From Gadus chalcogrammus (Eukaryota > Chordata > Actinopteri > Gadiformes > Gadidae), in the NCBI RefSeq assembly GCF_026213295.1, contig NC_079425.1:14535004-14599003 (forward strand): a stretch of 64,000 nucleotides of DNA, given 5' to 3'. The notes under the pieces are model-generated. The model did not search any database, had not been told where the DNA came from, and was given only the letters and a program-made list of their open reading frames with translations. This document shows, piece after piece, positions 1 through 15,343 of this stretch. The position numbers were made by a program, and so were the translations under genes. Numbering within the stretch: position 1 is the first letter of the stretch; each line of letters opens with the position of its first letter.

Positions 1-217
1 GGGTTTAATTGGCATTGTTGCCGAATGCTCATTAGCATAAAGGTTCACAGAGTAGGTGGGGCCGGACCAGAGGTCTGATCTATGTCGCCGTGGGACGTAC
101 ACATCCTCCGCCTCTCTTCTGACAGCCCCCTTCTATGTTGTCTCAGCCAGAGTATGCTTAATAGCTTTTTGACACCTCGCATTTCTTCTTCTTGCACGCT
201 CTATCTCCCTCTTACTG

Positions 218-218
<1 letters not shown>

Positions 219-289
<71 letters not shown>
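219..289. repeat. (CT)n microsatellite
   Basis: About 35 uninterrupted CT units. Shorter CT-rich blocks continue to about 340. The long serine-leucine and arginine-glutamate open frames here are translations of the repeat, not genes. Confidence 0.97.
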
Positions 290-1121
<832 letters not shown>

Positions 1122-1135
1122 AAACACCAGTGACG

Positions 1136-1322
1136 CTTGGGAAAGGAATGCCTAGTAGTTGGGGTGTTTGACTCCCAGCTAAAAAGGTCCTGGGTTATAA
1201 CCACAGTGTCTGCACTCCGTGTGAAGGCATCCTTGAGAAAAATGACCTCACCACTAACGGCTCCTAAATTGCATTTACCACTGTCAGTCGTTTATATATC
1301 TATGTCTGCTAAATTAAACAGC
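1136..1322 (+). mobile_element. tRNA-derived SINE
   Basis: The head contains a pol III A-box-like segment (GGGTGTTTGACTCCCAGC) and a B-box-like GGTCCTGGGTTATAACC about 20 bases later. The body then has the CATCCTTGAGxAAxATGxC and GCTCCTAAATTGCATTTA segments and ends near TGTCTGCTAAAT. That order is typical of teleost tRNA-derived SINEs whose tails end in a 'gtctgctaaat' motif. The copy is degenerate, with its B box altered from the tRNA consensus, and is presumably inactive. The orientation is read as plus. Confidence 0.7.
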
Positions 1323-2003
1323 TAATGGGAAATATAATGAAAAGCTGAAAAAAAAAAAATATATATAATGAAAAGCTATAATTCTATAAAAATATATAAG
1401 CTATAAAAATATATAATGAAAAGCTATAATGATGAGCTGGTGGAAGGAGAGCAGAGACAGCAGAACTCCAGATCCTGTGGTCTAAAGGAATCCGGTCTCC
1501 AGTGTGTGTGTTGGATCACATTTATCCCTGCGGGCAGAAGGAAGACATCAGTGCATCGGCTCATCTCACCCCAGCTCTGCCATCTGGAAGTCCCTCTCCC
1601 CCTTCCGCTCACCACTCCATCTCCCCCCACGGGACCCCAGACCCAAATTGAATACGTCCAAACGCGATGACACAGATAGCTCCTGCAGTCAAACCCAGCC
1701 ATATGTTAGCGGGAGGGCGCGAGATCTCCCAACTTCCAAATAACTTCCCGAGCTGGCCGAGGCCGTGACAGTGATGGATGACTTCACGGGTTCCTGGCGA
1801 GGGATGAAGGATCAGACAGGCTGGAATGTCCTCCATGCTTCTTCACCTCATTGTCGTTCTCCTTTTGCTCCACATGCAGACGAGAACCAAAGAAGATAGA
1901 ACCAAACGTGGGGGCCGAAAACCTGCCTTTCAGTCTAAGAGGATTTAGACATAGTCTGAGGTGCTTCCTTAAGGTTTGCCTGGGTTTGGTAAAGACTCTT
2001 TAC
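1323..2003. other. No gene; short AT-rich tandem repeat at left
   Basis: From 1342 to about 1430 the unit ATAATGAAAAGCTATA recurs imperfectly three to four times. The rest is unrecognised, and the overlapping open frames on both strands lack similarity to any family I know. Confidence 0.5.
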
Positions 2004-2330
2004 CATTTACTCATTTCAGACGCCTTTATCCAAAGCAATTTACAGTGTTTTATTTTGGTCATTAGTGTCATTAAGGCGTAGGTAGGGGTTAGATACTACA
2101 GATACATTTAAATAAGGAGAAGGTAAGGGTTAGACACGCTACAGATCCATTGTCATTGAGGATCAAGAAGGGGTTAGGCACTACAGATATTCATGTCATT
2201 AAGGAGCAGGTAGGGGTTAGACACTACAGACCCATGTCATAGAGGAGCAGTAGGGGTTAGACGGTACATATACATGTCATTAAGGCAAAGGCATTAAGGT
2301 TTGAACGCTGACAGATGAACAAAAATGTAT
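2004..2330. repeat. Dispersed fish repeat core followed by a ~40-bp minisatellite
   Basis: The segment near 2010-2045 resembles the very common teleost motif CAGACGCTTTTATCCAAAGC. It is followed by five to six degenerate tandem copies of a unit containing TCATTAAGGAGCAGGTAGGG then GTTAGACACTACAGA. Copies differ by small indels, so this is an old array. Confidence 0.75.
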
Positions 2331-4486
2331 GTATGTGTCTGCAAATGACAATTACAGTATGTACTTATTTTACAAAGAATAATTATAAACTTGATTTTAC
2401 CTGATTTTAGTTAAGAGTTTAAATGGTTTCCTTTATTTGCCTTTGTATGTCTGTAAGTACATATTGTGATTTCAGTAGTGGCAGCACATATCTCTGACAT
2501 GCATGTGTTAGAAAAATCGAGTTTAAGTGGATTTTAAGAGGATTTAACAGTTATGAAACCCCTCTCCTCTAGAAAAGTAAACATTAGCTCGTAAAGTTAT
2601 GACTTGTTTTGGTTACACAACATAGTTTGAAGATGCACATCGAATATCCTCATTGCAGAATCAAATAAACCATAAAGAAGATGTTGAAGTCTAGAAATCA
2701 AGTTGGATTCACCCAAAAAATTCAAATAAAGACTGTCCCTTAATTAGAAAATATGAATTATATTACATTTCAATATTTACGCCGTCCTCAAATCCATCTG
2801 CGAATCGTGTTATTTTACTGTGATACTGCTTTTCTGCTTCATGGTTGTTATTCACTGGCTGACTATCTGGCTGGAAGAACTCTTACTCTTAGAGACTCAA
2901 AAGTCCCCATTAGTCCATAGCAATTTAATAAATAAAATGCTTGGTTGTGGCTTTGGCTGTTGTTCAGGGCTTTGGTTATTAAGCTTCTGGCTCAGAAGTA
3001 ACTAACTTTGGATTTCTAACCTCTGGGATATATTTTCCCCCGAAAGTGTTCTGGACGTCAGCTGCTATGCGGAGGAAGTGTTCTTGGGTTGTAATACTGT
3101 GAGACAGCCACAGTAATGAGTCTATCACTCCACCCAACTGTTCTTAACAATTCAACATTGTAAAACTCACGGATGACGGGAATACACATTCTCTCGACTT
3201 CTTCAAATAAATACAATTCATCTTGTTCTTGAATGATCCCACAGAAGCAGAACAACACACGCAGACCTGCAAGTGTGTAATCGTGTGATCACCTGACCCG
3301 CTAAACCATTTGTTTCACCGCTCTTATCTTCTAATGCGTTTCAGAACACATTGGCTATTTTTAGACTCCTCTTTGATGAGTCCCTCCCCACACCGTTGAA
3401 AATTAATTAGCTCTACATTGAATCTTGCCCCATACCCTGTGATGTCATGTAGGACTTCATGAAGCACTGGTAGGGTTCTTCAACTTTCAACGATTAAACA
3501 GGAGTGTAGCGCAGCCCTCTACAATTATTCAGTGTGTGGAATAAGCAATACAAAGCCCGACTGTTTTCCACCTGTGACCTATTCTCAAACAGTAATGACC
3601 AATCGGCCAAATCATAAGAACCATGTGTGTGTATTCAACTTCAATATAAAGGCTTATGAAAAGCCAAAGAGAAGACTAATCATAAAAGAGAGAAAAAGTA
3701 ATAGCATTTCTGGGCACTACTGCTGCAGGAAATGAAGTCAATACTGTAAGTTTGATAATAATAGGTCTGTTATTTACCCAAATAGTTAGTGCTATTATGC
3801 CATAGAGGTTAGCTCACTATCAAAGCCTCTGGTCATTTGGTAATCAAGCAACGTCCTATGATATCCACAGGTCAGTTATAAAGTCCAAGCTTATTTCTGT
3901 TTGATTATTCACATAATCAAACAGACTCAATTGTTTTGAACATAACTTCACAGTGGGGTGTCTCAGTCAGGATATTTTAGTCTTGGATACCAAATATAGA
4001 TAGAGGATGAAATTAGATAAAAATTAGAGAATAAAATGAGATAAGATGAGTGGATGAATGAGCCAAGATGAGAGGATGAATGAGGCAATATGAGAGGATG
4101 ACAAATATGGGATAACATAGTAGTCATAGACCAGACCACATTATAGTAGAGTTGTAGTCTGGATGGGAACTTCTGATCATGTCACAGAATGATACATTAT
4201 GGGGCAGATTAAAGTAAGCCGAAATAAATTCAAATTGAGGGTACAGATTGACCATTAACTCAGAAAACCCCAGAGGGAGCTCTGGGAATTAGACATTAAA
4301 CTTTATGGACAACACTACCAAATGAGACTCAACTTGGCCTAACCCTTGGCGTTGAGGAAGATTACGAATGGCACACAAAGATTGTGTTAACTAACTTACT
4401 TAAAAGGTGGTTCTTTACAAGTCATTCTTTGTTTCTCTTCGTCTCATCCTTTACATTTTCATATTTCTCGCTCAGTGGTTAATTGG
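2331..4486. other. No gene recognised
   Basis: AT-rich sequence. Open frames at 2820-3005, 3058-3258 and 3532-3735 are short and resemble nothing I recognise. The only structure is the small array listed separately at 4028-4105. Confidence 0.5.
4028..4105. repeat. Short degenerate minisatellite
   Basis: Repeats of a roughly 28-base unit built on GATGAGAGGATGAATGAG, with about three imperfect copies. Confidence 0.6.
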
Positions 4487-4489
4487 TTC

Positions 4490-4673
4490 AGCAGTCCTCA
4501 ACTGGTTGAGCAAGGCATTAATATGGTCAGTGTGCAGAGTTTGATTCCCTGTCAAACACAAATGGAAGAGCATTATGTTAAAATAGCCAGTTAGGTGTTA
4601 AATTCCCTGGCTATCTCAACTGGTATGAGCATGGCATTAACACTGCCAGGGTTAGTGGTTTGATTACCTGACC

Positions 4674-4675
<2 letters not shown>
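4490..4675 (+). mobile_element. Two tandem tRNA-like SINE heads
   Basis: Two related segments (about 4495-4550 and 4605-4672) each contain CTCAACTGGT.TGAGCA.GG followed by a GGTTTGATTACC/AGTTTGATTCCC B box. The shared order GGCATTAACACTGCCAGGG matches a common fish tRNA-derived SINE head. The duplication could be two insertions or a dimer. Both copies carry substitutions in conserved tRNA positions, so they are unlikely to be functional tRNA genes. Confidence 0.65.
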
Positions 4676-4725
<50 letters not shown>

Positions 4726-4731
4726 GTATAT
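4676..4731. repeat. (TA)n microsatellite
   Basis: About 24 TA units interrupted once by CG, directly abutting the next element's terminus. Confidence 0.95.
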
Positions 4732-5244
<513 letters not shown>

Positions 5245-5465
5245 AGACCTCTTGTCAAGTGCAGGATAAGTTGACTGTCATCTCACGTCTGCGGGCTAAC
5301 TGCATATGAAACCAAAGCGTTCCTAATAACAACCTCATTAGCCAAAGCGGAGGCTGATTAGCATGCTCGCAACACTACGCACCCGCCGTGATGCGTCTCG
5401 ATGTCACCTTGAGGCCACGCACGTTCAACAGTGCGGTTGATGACACCTACTAAACAAACACATGA

Positions 5466-5675
5466 AGGGCTCTCAAGTTTTGAACTGAGATTTTGCGGGG
5501 GGATTTTTTTTGGGGGGGGGGGTATTAACATGTGACTGCATACAAATGTGCCCACAGACATGGTGAGTAATGTATGATAGTAAGCATTATTGGCCCTTAA
5601 CACAAATATTCGGAAACAACACTGCCTCAAAAGGCTATTGGCTTAAGCAACACCAGTAGAGGCATATACTTTTCC
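5466..5675 (-). mobile_element. Fragment of the hAT-like family, inverted copy of 27165-27331
   Basis: Read on the minus strand, this stretch matches the right end of the element at 25421-27331. Both share TATATGCCTCTACTGGTGTT, GAGGCAGTGTTGTTTC and a poly-C run (here G-rich on plus), and both finish in an AGAGCCCT terminus. Only the last about 200 bases of the family are present. Confidence 0.75.
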
Positions 5676-6109
5676 CTGAACTTTTAAACGTTGGAAACGT
5701 GCAAAAACATAATTATATCTTTATGTGGCATTCAGTCCAATGCTTAAAATATATCTGTGGCATTCAGTAGGCCAATGCTGTGGTAAAGTGTGTAGAGTAA
5801 AGTATGACCAAGTGTTTCTTTCTATTCAATAGATAGAATAATGAATAAATACAAGTTGTTCGATTTGTTTCAACAATGGAACATGAAGCAGATAGGCTAT
5901 CGGGAATCCTTTGATGACATTTAGACGAGATGATGGTCGAACTAGAGGGCACGCTAGAGGACAGGATACATAAGTTAGATCTCAGGATGAGTTTCAGCTT
6001 TTGTTGTTTGGTCTATGATGGCTGGGGCTGTAGAGGGCCTCATGGACAGATAGCCAGCTTCCCAGCACGGAAAATACTCCTGATCATGTTACGCAGAATT
6101 TCTTAGCTC
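5676..6109. other. No recognised feature
   Basis: Moderately AT-rich sequence with no terminus, tandem structure or plausible exon that I can identify. Confidence 0.5.
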
Positions 6110-6117
6110 CTCTACAC

Positions 6118-7066
6118 CAGGGGTCTTCAACGTCATCCAGCCCAAGGACCCCCAGACTGACAGATGGAGCGGGGACCCCCTGCTTATATATTGTGTTTTA
6201 TATTAAACTGGTCCTATAGTGCCATGTATAAATGTACCTTGTTATTTTGCATTCAATACTAGGATATTCAAATAATACACAGGTTCATGCATCATAACAC
6301 AACATAATACACTGATACCTGCCAAGATCAACAATGTCTGTCAATTGCATGTTATCATGCATAAAAGCTATTCAAATAGACATTTTTAAAACATAAATGT
6401 GGAAATGAAAATTAGTGTTGTTTGTTAGTGTCTTTCTTATCACTCCGCAATAGTCCGGTAACTTATCAACCCCAGCGTGTCCTGTTGCTATGCGACTTCA
6501 ACATCTTTGGTGGACTATTTCTCTGCTGATCGCTTATTTTCCCGATAATGGCCGGCGTTCTGTACATTATCCCTTACATAACAGCACTCTCTCTCTCTCC
6601 CAACAGTCTTGGCTGCGCACTCTCATCCAAATACGTATTGTTTGCGGCGGAGGTCGGGGGTAGATATAAAGACTGGACGAGTCACTGTGCTGTCCTTCTT
6701 CTTAATTGAAGGAGCAGGCAGAGAAAAGCTCTCTCCTGCTGGGCTTTCATTGAAATCAAATGCATAAAAATGCCGCAGCCAGTCCTGATGTGTCAGGTGT
6801 GCGCGAGAGACATACGAACGTACGCTTACCACTTTTGTAAATGCCATTCGGATCGCATGATAGGAATAGATCTATTCCGATTAGAAATCGGATCAAAAGT
6901 GTCCATGTAAACGCGGCTAGTGTGTTGGATTCATGTTAATGTGTATTTAAAGACATTTCAATTTGTGGAAAAAATTGCGGGGGGAATATAAAAAAATTGT
7001 CTAATCAACCAAAACTTTCCCAACCCCCCTGCAGTACCCCCGCGGACCCCCTGTTGAAGACCTCTG
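6118..7066. mobile_element. Non-autonomous hAT transposon with intact ends and exact 8-bp TSD
   Basis: The element begins CAGGGGTCTTCAACG and ends GTTGAAGACCTCTG, an imperfect terminal inverted repeat of about 16 bp with the CAGGG start typical of hAT. It is flanked on both sides by CTCTACAC (6110-6117 and 7067-7074), an exact 8-bp duplication as expected for hAT. At 949 bp it encodes no transposase that I can recognise. The open frame at 6623-6847 on the minus strand resembles nothing known. The interior near the middle is GC-richer and could be captured sequence. Confidence 0.9.
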
Positions 7067-7074
7067 CTCTACAC

Positions 7075-8689
7075 CATCCCCATCTCTGATATCTCAACCC
7101 TTTATCTCTTGAGTAGTGTACCCCCTACACATATACCAACCCTTTATCTCTGAGTACTTTACCCTCTAAAGATCCAGGGCCTTTTGAAGTAGCATCTTGT
7201 GCTAGAACAAGGACTGCTGTTAACAACAGGCAAAGAGGAGGATAAAAGCAGCGTTACCGCACACTAGTGAATCATTATGTAAACTTAATAAGTGCCACCC
7301 CAGTTAAATATTTTCGGACTTGTTGTTTAAGACCAGCATATTACTTTATTAAGGAAAAATTAACAGGAACATAAAGAAAAAAGCATATTTTCTGAATCTT
7401 CCTGTTCACCCCCTCTGAAAAGAATGCAGCCCCTTATAGGCATCCCTTAGGTTGAGCATCACTCCCCTAGCTTGGTCTATAGTCCCCCCATAAAAACAAG
7501 GTTGACTTATGAGATTAGCCGATGCTTTTGGACCAGCAGGAAGCGTTGGAGGACACCAGCAGCTTTTATTTGTATTGTGTTACGTTTTGTCATTCAAAAC
7601 AGCTTGTTATTCCTAGCATGTATGAAACTCAGGCCACGGGAGGGAGGGTAACTCAACCTCCCTGTAATCTTCTTTTCATTGTTGTCGTAGGGTTTGTGAC
7701 TGGACCTGAGGATGTGTTTGGTGGGGGGCATCTAGCAGGGTCTGGGTCTCCTAACCGTGTGGCATAACAACGCTTTACTGTTCAGAGACATGGAGCCGAT
7801 TCTTCCACCAAACTCAACTTGTCTTCAGGGGACGAAATTGTGAAAGTGGAAATAATTGCAAATAAACAACTCGTTGCAGCTGCCAATGTCAAGTTTGTTT
7901 ACTGTCGTTGATGGGCGTGTGACGTTGCCGCGACAACACCACCACGTTTATTAGTGTACTCGTCGTCCCGCCTTTCGTTCTCCTTACCATCCCTACCCCC
8001 TGAATCTCAGAGGGCCAACTTATTTAGCGCCTCGCGTCACCCAGTGTGTACCCGCATGTGTCGGGAAAAACAAAAATAAAAAGTCCCAGGTGTGATATGT
8101 ATTTACATCCCTGACACCTTGATGGGGAACGTCACAAGGGATCGCTTCCCCACAGCCCAGTATGGAGCACGTCTCTCAGTCACACTCTCTCATCAGCGTG
8201 CAGAGCAGGGGACTACAGGGCTATATCCAGATCACCGTGCAGAGACAGAGGGCACCCAGGGACCGGGAGAGCGGCCGGAGCAATATATCTGGTACGCTCC
8301 CTGAAGCGGGAACATGTGTCTTGGTAATGACAGGGATATTATTGCAGCTATGGTGCAACTGGGGGTGGGTGTGAACGGGAGACAAATATCTGTAATTTTC
8401 GATGGTGTACTATTGTATTCAGGTGTCTTGTGTGTGAGGTTTTTCCCAAACCTTGCGTTGTTCAACCTGCAACTTTTCTTGTTTTAAACTGCAGAATAAT
8501 CTTTGGGGTTTTCTCTTTGTGATGTAATCTTGTGTAGTGGACAGGGGCAGGCGAGGCCCGGCTCTGTCTTGTTATAAACCCTGAGATGAGTGCAGGAGTG
8601 GGTGTGCGTGAATCAGTGGCTTAGTGACATATGCAAGTGTCTGGAACACTGCAAAATTATTAGTTTAGGAGTTATTAATTATATAGTTT
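7075..8689. other. No gene recognised
   Basis: At 7085-7165 a roughly 40-base segment (CAACCCTTTATCTCTtGAGTA) is duplicated in tandem. Around 7380-7470 is a short piece resembling a hAT terminus of the 'ggttgagcatcac' kind, too degenerate to define. Open frames at 7522-7767 and 8092-8465 overlap on both strands and have no recognisable domains. Confidence 0.45.
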
Positions 8690-9462
8690 AGGAGTTTGCA
8701 TGTGCATATGCTGTAGCATATGCTGCATAGGGCTGGGCAATAAATCTATTACGATTATCTATTGCCATAATTCTCACGTCGATTACGACGATAAGCATTA
8801 GTCATAAATGCTCGATATAATTTATTTTTTCTGATATTGATTTACCCTAACACAGTTAGCCAATCACACAGCAGAAATAAACCTCTACAAACATTTGAGA
8901 TGGTTGCCTCCCTGCCAAAAGGAGTTTGATGTGATAGTCACTGACATATCTTTTAGTTTTAAACACATTATTTTATGTAGCATAATATCTGGTTTTACAA
9001 TGTTTACATTTTGCACTTACGTAAGCACTACTTAGTTCATATTTTATATATTAAAGTTCAGTTCATGTGCCAGGGCCTTTGTTCATCTACTGTTTTACTT
9101 TTTATGTATTGGTTGTCCGAAGTCTGAGGTTTTATTTTTATTTACATTATTTTCAATAGGTTACAAGGCAAGCTACCTTATATTGTTCTGTTTGGGGGCA
9201 GATAAAACATGTTTGTGAAGTTAAATGTTGATATTTAAATGTGATTCAATGTTCCCTTATCACAAATATGGTAATAAACAAAAGCGTAAGGTTTAACTAA
9301 TGAACACTCTGGTTTCTTCAGGCTTCAGCAGTATCAAATTATATATCAAAAAAATAATCTTGATAATAATTTTTGCAATATCGGCCAGCCCTACATGTGC
9401 ACATGCAAACTCCTAGTTAAGGAGTTTGCATGTGCATATGCTGTAGGATATGCACATGCAAA
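8690..9462. repeat. Palindromic repeat, one copy split by an insertion and one intact
   Basis: The 27-base segment at 8690-8716 is repeated exactly at 9420-9446. The intact copy forms a hairpin with 15-bp arms TTTGCATGTGCATAT (9425-9439) and its complement (9448-9462) around GCTGTAGG. In the first copy the left arm AGGAGTTTGCATGTGC (8690-8705) finds its complement at 9399-9414, on the other side of the inserted element 8728-9393. Confidence 0.85.
8728..9393. mobile_element. Non-autonomous DNA transposon inserted in a palindrome
   Basis: The ends read TAGGGCTGG and CCAGCCCTA. Subterminal sequence (GGGCAATAAATCTATTACGA and CTTGATAATAATTTTTGCAA) matches a widespread fish non-autonomous family, probably hAT. 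The flanks ATGCTGCA and CATGTGCA resemble each other if one base is gapped, so the target duplication is not clear. No coding sequence is present. Confidence 0.7.
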
Positions 9463-9689
9463 GTCCCTAACTATTTGGTTTTAGTTGTTTTTTTTCAGCT
9501 CATTGTTTATGGTAAGATTGACAGAAAATAACAACTACGGCTGTATGTTAAGTACTCATAGTTATGCTTTATTTTTTTTTAATTTAAATTAAATCTTAGC
9601 ATTTGACCTATGCTTACCAACTAGGAGCAGTTAGCACAAAGGTTAGTGCCCGGGAAAAAAGTCCAGTTGTACTACCCTCGCCTTGGTAC

Positions 9690-9842
9690 TGGATAGGTTG
9701 CATGTTTTTGGTTTGGGGGATACGGCAGCAACCGGAGGAAACCCATGTGGACACAGGGACAACATGCCACCTCAAAATAAAAAGGGCAGAGTGGAAAAGC
9801 CTCGGACACAGAACCTCCCTCCCTGGTGGCAGTAGATGGCCT
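9690..9842. repeat. Dispersed fish repeat fragment
   Basis: It contains TTGCATGTTTTTGG, then ACCGGAGGAAACCCATGTGG and ACAGGGACAACATGCC. This order matches a highly abundant teleost repeat related to 'gcatgtttttggactgtgggaggaaaccggag'. An open frame across it (9603-9845) is an artefact of the repeat. Confidence 0.7.
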
Positions 9843-11340
9843 TAGAGTTCAATGAGCATAATAAAAGCAGTTGTAGTGCTTTTAAAGTGTAGTGTTATTT
9901 ACGCTTGTACCATTGTGTGTATGAGCGTTAACAACTGCCCAGACGGAGCTCCACACATCCACAAACATCGTAGTGTTATAGTGTTACAGAGAAGCTTGAC
10001 GCTCCCGGGCGTGGCCATCAACATTAACCACTGACAAGACCAAGCTCCACACATCAACAGATGTCCCTTCGTTGTTATGTTGAAGAGTATAGTAAAAGAG
10101 AGTTTGAATGGAGCAGAGAGTAACTTTCACAAACTAGTTGGCAGCAAAAATACTGGTTTCTCCTAATTACACTCTTATTTTAGTAAGAGTGACAAAATTT
10201 AAAATATTACTAGGTTGAAGCTCGAAGACATATTACCACGTTAAAAAAGGGTATATTTATACTTCAGCACAGGATACACCAGTTTTCCACCAGTGACAGT
10301 GGAACACACAGTGGGATGTAAATCCAAAACTCACAAATGCCTTCCATTGAACTGGCATTTTATATCCTCCCTCTCCTGTTTCTATTCCACTATATCCCTC
10401 GCCGTTGTGCGACCTGCTAATCCCCAAACTTCAATCACATACTTCCTTCCAAATTTACCGCCGTTATTCTCCAGCGGCTTTTTGCAGCTTGAGAGGGTTG
10501 GAATCTCTAATCCGTGTTCCATTACTGATTTAGGCTGGCAGCTGATTGAAAAGTGAAAGTGAAAGTGTTGTCTTGGTTTCCTAAGCCAGCCGAAGGGTCT
10601 TTTCACTGAGTCTCTGGGAGCACAAACCATGGTTCCTTGTAAGCTTGAATGTGCAATGTATGCATGCAATGTGTAGAGGGTGGTCGTATGGCACCTCTTC
10701 ATTCCTTTCCCATAATCGGATCCCAACTTCCTGTTCCTTTTCATTTTGTTTTGCCCATATGCATATACACTATACTTCTTATCCTACTACAGAATACTTA
10801 GCTGAATGTACTTTTCTCTGTGCATATGTATTAACCTAATAATTGCTGATCCAGTGTCCCATTATCATTATACACTTCCTTTTGATTCCAAAACAAATAT
10901 TGTGGACGGGCAAACACTTCAACATGTTTCATCAAATTTGACAACAGTGCCACACAGTTGGTAACACTCAAAATGGAAAACAAGAACTGAGAATAGTTTG
11001 TGATCTCTTTGTCATATGAGGAAACAGAAGTGTAGGAGTGAAGATTGGAGTGAGTTGTAAGACCTGACACATTTGGCTCTCCTAAGGCAATATGCACGCA
11101 TGGCAGTGCACGTGTGTCCTTGTGTGTCAGCTCATCTTCACATCTCATCAAATCCTGTCCCTGAAGATGTTCATGAGCTAGTGTGGGAGCTTACTGTGCC
11201 TGACACAGCTAAGAACATGCTTATGTAAATGTGCTAAAAATAGAATGTCCCCCAATATGTTATTACTGTTTTCTTCGTTCAATTTGCTTTGAGATTAAAA
11301 TTGAATCATATTTACAGAACATGAATTTGGTAATGTTCTT
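9843..11340. other. No gene recognised
   Basis: Open frames on the minus strand at 10382-10744 and 10831-11151 are over 100 codons. They overlap frames on the other strand and show no domain, signal peptide or splice context that I trust. No element ends are visible. Confidence 0.45.
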
Positions 11341-11417
11341 AGTAGGACTGTCAAGCTCTGGTCAGTTGGTCGATTGGTTGGTCGATTGATTTGTCGATTT
11401 ACTGAGTTACTGAGTTA

Positions 11418-11449
11418 CATTTGTCCTCAGCAGTTACTGAGGACAAATG
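11418..11449. repeat. 13-bp-arm hairpin
   Basis: CATTTGTCCTCAG at 11418-11430 and its exact complement at 11437-11449 surround the loop CAGTTA. The left flank (11345-11400) has tandem GGTCGATTG/GTTGGTCGATT motifs resembling the end of another fish repeat. Confidence 0.8.
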
Positions 11450-11784
11450 GTGTTACTTTTCTGAGGAAAAAGATGCTACTTAATCCCTTATTCAGGGGCA
11501 AGAGGGACATATGCAGGCTGATGTATTTTTTTTTCTGATTTTTGTGTTTAATGCACGATAGGTTTAGAGTAGGAATGTATCAGACTTAGCACCTTTGCAT
11601 GCATTGCAGCCATCAATAATGACCCATTATAATAAACACTGAATAAAACCTTGAACCACGGACAAAGAATCTGAGTTGGTAGAATGTCAACCAAGATTTT
11701 CTTTGGTTGACAACAGCCTTAGTACTGGGAGTATAAACTTTGGTACTTGGTTGTGCACACTATGTGAATTCCGTTATCTGCTAG

Positions 11785-12088
11785 GGCTATCCCTTAAAAT
11801 AGGTGAACTTTAATTAACCATTAATCAACAAAATTGAATGCATTAATGAGCATTATTGTATAGCCTTAGCATAGGGGCTAGGGTTAGGGTTATAAAAATG
11901 AATACCTTAATTAACATGAACACCATTACCTTTATTAACATGATCAAGATTGTTAAACATGAACATCATTATGTACGATAACTAGACCATTATTTAACTA
12001 TTATCTGTTAGTTAATGCTTATTAGTGCATTAACTAGAGTTAATCAATGGTTAATCAATGTACCCTTAATGTGAACTGTTACCAAGTA
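11785..12088. mobile_element. AT-rich foldback-type repeat
   Basis: The left side has GTGAACTTTAATTAACCATT and the right side, inverted, has GTTCACATTAAGGG and ATTGATTAACCATTGATTAA. Both arms also carry GCATTAATGAGC/GCACTAATAAGC. This looks like a degenerate non-autonomous element with long AT-rich inverted repeats. I could not fix its ends or target duplication. Confidence 0.45.
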
Positions 12089-12535
12089 CACAACATAAAT
12101 AAAAACAGCCTGAAAGATGTTGGTGAGAAGGTAGACATCGCTATTGCCGCCATGGTAAAGCTAGTGCCATGGTAACGCTTGTGAAATTGTTTAAACTAGC
12201 TGCTAATGCTGCCATGAAAGACGTCCCAGGTCAGCGCCAGAAGCTTTTCATGGCTCTCTGCTCTATTGTTCTTGAAAACAGCAGGTCCACAAGAAATTCT
12301 GGAGGTGTGACGCATTGATTGATGACTAACTGAGAAAAAACGTACACACCTCCACGCACACACACACACACACACGCTGGGCTCACTCATGGCTGTAAGC
12401 GTGCTGTGACTGACTAGCGTGTAATAGACCTTCTCCGAACCGGGCGATAGATGGACACGAGGGCAGAGGAGGAGGAGAGGAGAAGAAGAGAGGAGGATAG
12501 GACAAGGGGAGAACAGACCCACTGGGTTTCCACAT

Positions 12536-13062
12536 GGCTGTCCGCTCGCTGCTCTGATCTCCTTATACTTCATCCTCTCCTTCCCTTCCTCACTCTCCTC
12601 TTCTTTTCCCATCTCTCTTCATACGTTAGTACCTCTTTCGTCTCTCCTAACCTATTCTCCTTTCCTCACTCTCCTCTTCTTTTCAGCCTCCCCTCCGCAA
12701 TTGCTCGTCATACTTCATCCTCTCCCCTACTCTCATCACCTCCTCTCGTTTCCTCTTGTCACCTCTTATCACCTCCTTTTCTCCTGTCTCCCCCCTTCCC
12801 CTCTATTCTACCCTCCTTTCCTCTCTACACCCATCCACCTCTCCCCTAATCTCAGCTCTCTCTCTCCCCTCTTCTCTTTCCTCCCCTCCACTCTCCTCTT
12901 GTCACTGTGCTCATCCGCTGCTCTCAACGCCCTCCGCTCCCCTCCTCTCGGGTCCTCTCCACTCCCTTCTTCTCCTCTTCTCTCGACCCCTCAACCTCCA
13001 TCCTCTCCACCCATCAACTCCCCTCCCCTCCTCTCCCCTCCCCTCCTCTCCCCTCTCCTCCT
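12536..13062. repeat. Polypyrimidine (CT-rich) low-complexity tract
   Basis: About 520 bases that are almost entirely C and T on the plus strand, made of CTCCTC, CCCTCC and TCTCC blocks. Several overlapping proline/serine/leucine-rich open frames (12451-13078) arise only because stop codons are rare in such sequence. A short purine-rich block (12459-12505) sits just upstream. Confidence 0.9.
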
Positions 13063-14844
<1,782 letters not shown>

Positions 14845-15047
14845 CCAACCTATAATGCAAGTTTAAAAAATCTGATTTAAAATGCAAGGTAGTCAATTCA
14901 ACACTTCATTTTATGGATTTGGTCCATGAGGGGATGATACATGGATGCTGGGTGGGCCAACTGAGGGGTCCAACATTGTTTAAATCAAAGTTGACAGTTA
15001 TAATGACGAGATAATGAATTCAAGTCTCTAACTGCACAATGACACCC

Positions 15048-15066
15048 CCCCCCCCCCCATTTGCCC

Positions 15067-15162
<96 letters not shown>
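15048..15162. repeat. C-run followed by (CA)n microsatellite
   Basis: A run of C near 15048-15058 is followed by a mixed spacer and about 47 CA units (15069-15162). Confidence 0.95.
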
Positions 15163-15165
<3 letters not shown>

Positions 15166-15343
15166 ATTGTCCCAAAAGAAGCGTATACCATTATATGTGT
15201 GCGTTTTGCGACCAGCGACTTATTAAAACCCTTTCTCCACTGTATCAGCTCGACAGTAGAAAGTCTGGCTTGACAGGTTCGTTTCTAGATCCGCCGTTGA
15301 AGCCTCTCTTAGTGAGGTAGTCTTAATCCCAGAACTGCTTAGA

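Noticed and set aside
4490..4675. Functional tRNA genes
   Set aside because: Conserved tRNA positions are altered and no closed cloverleaf can be drawn; better explained as SINE heads.
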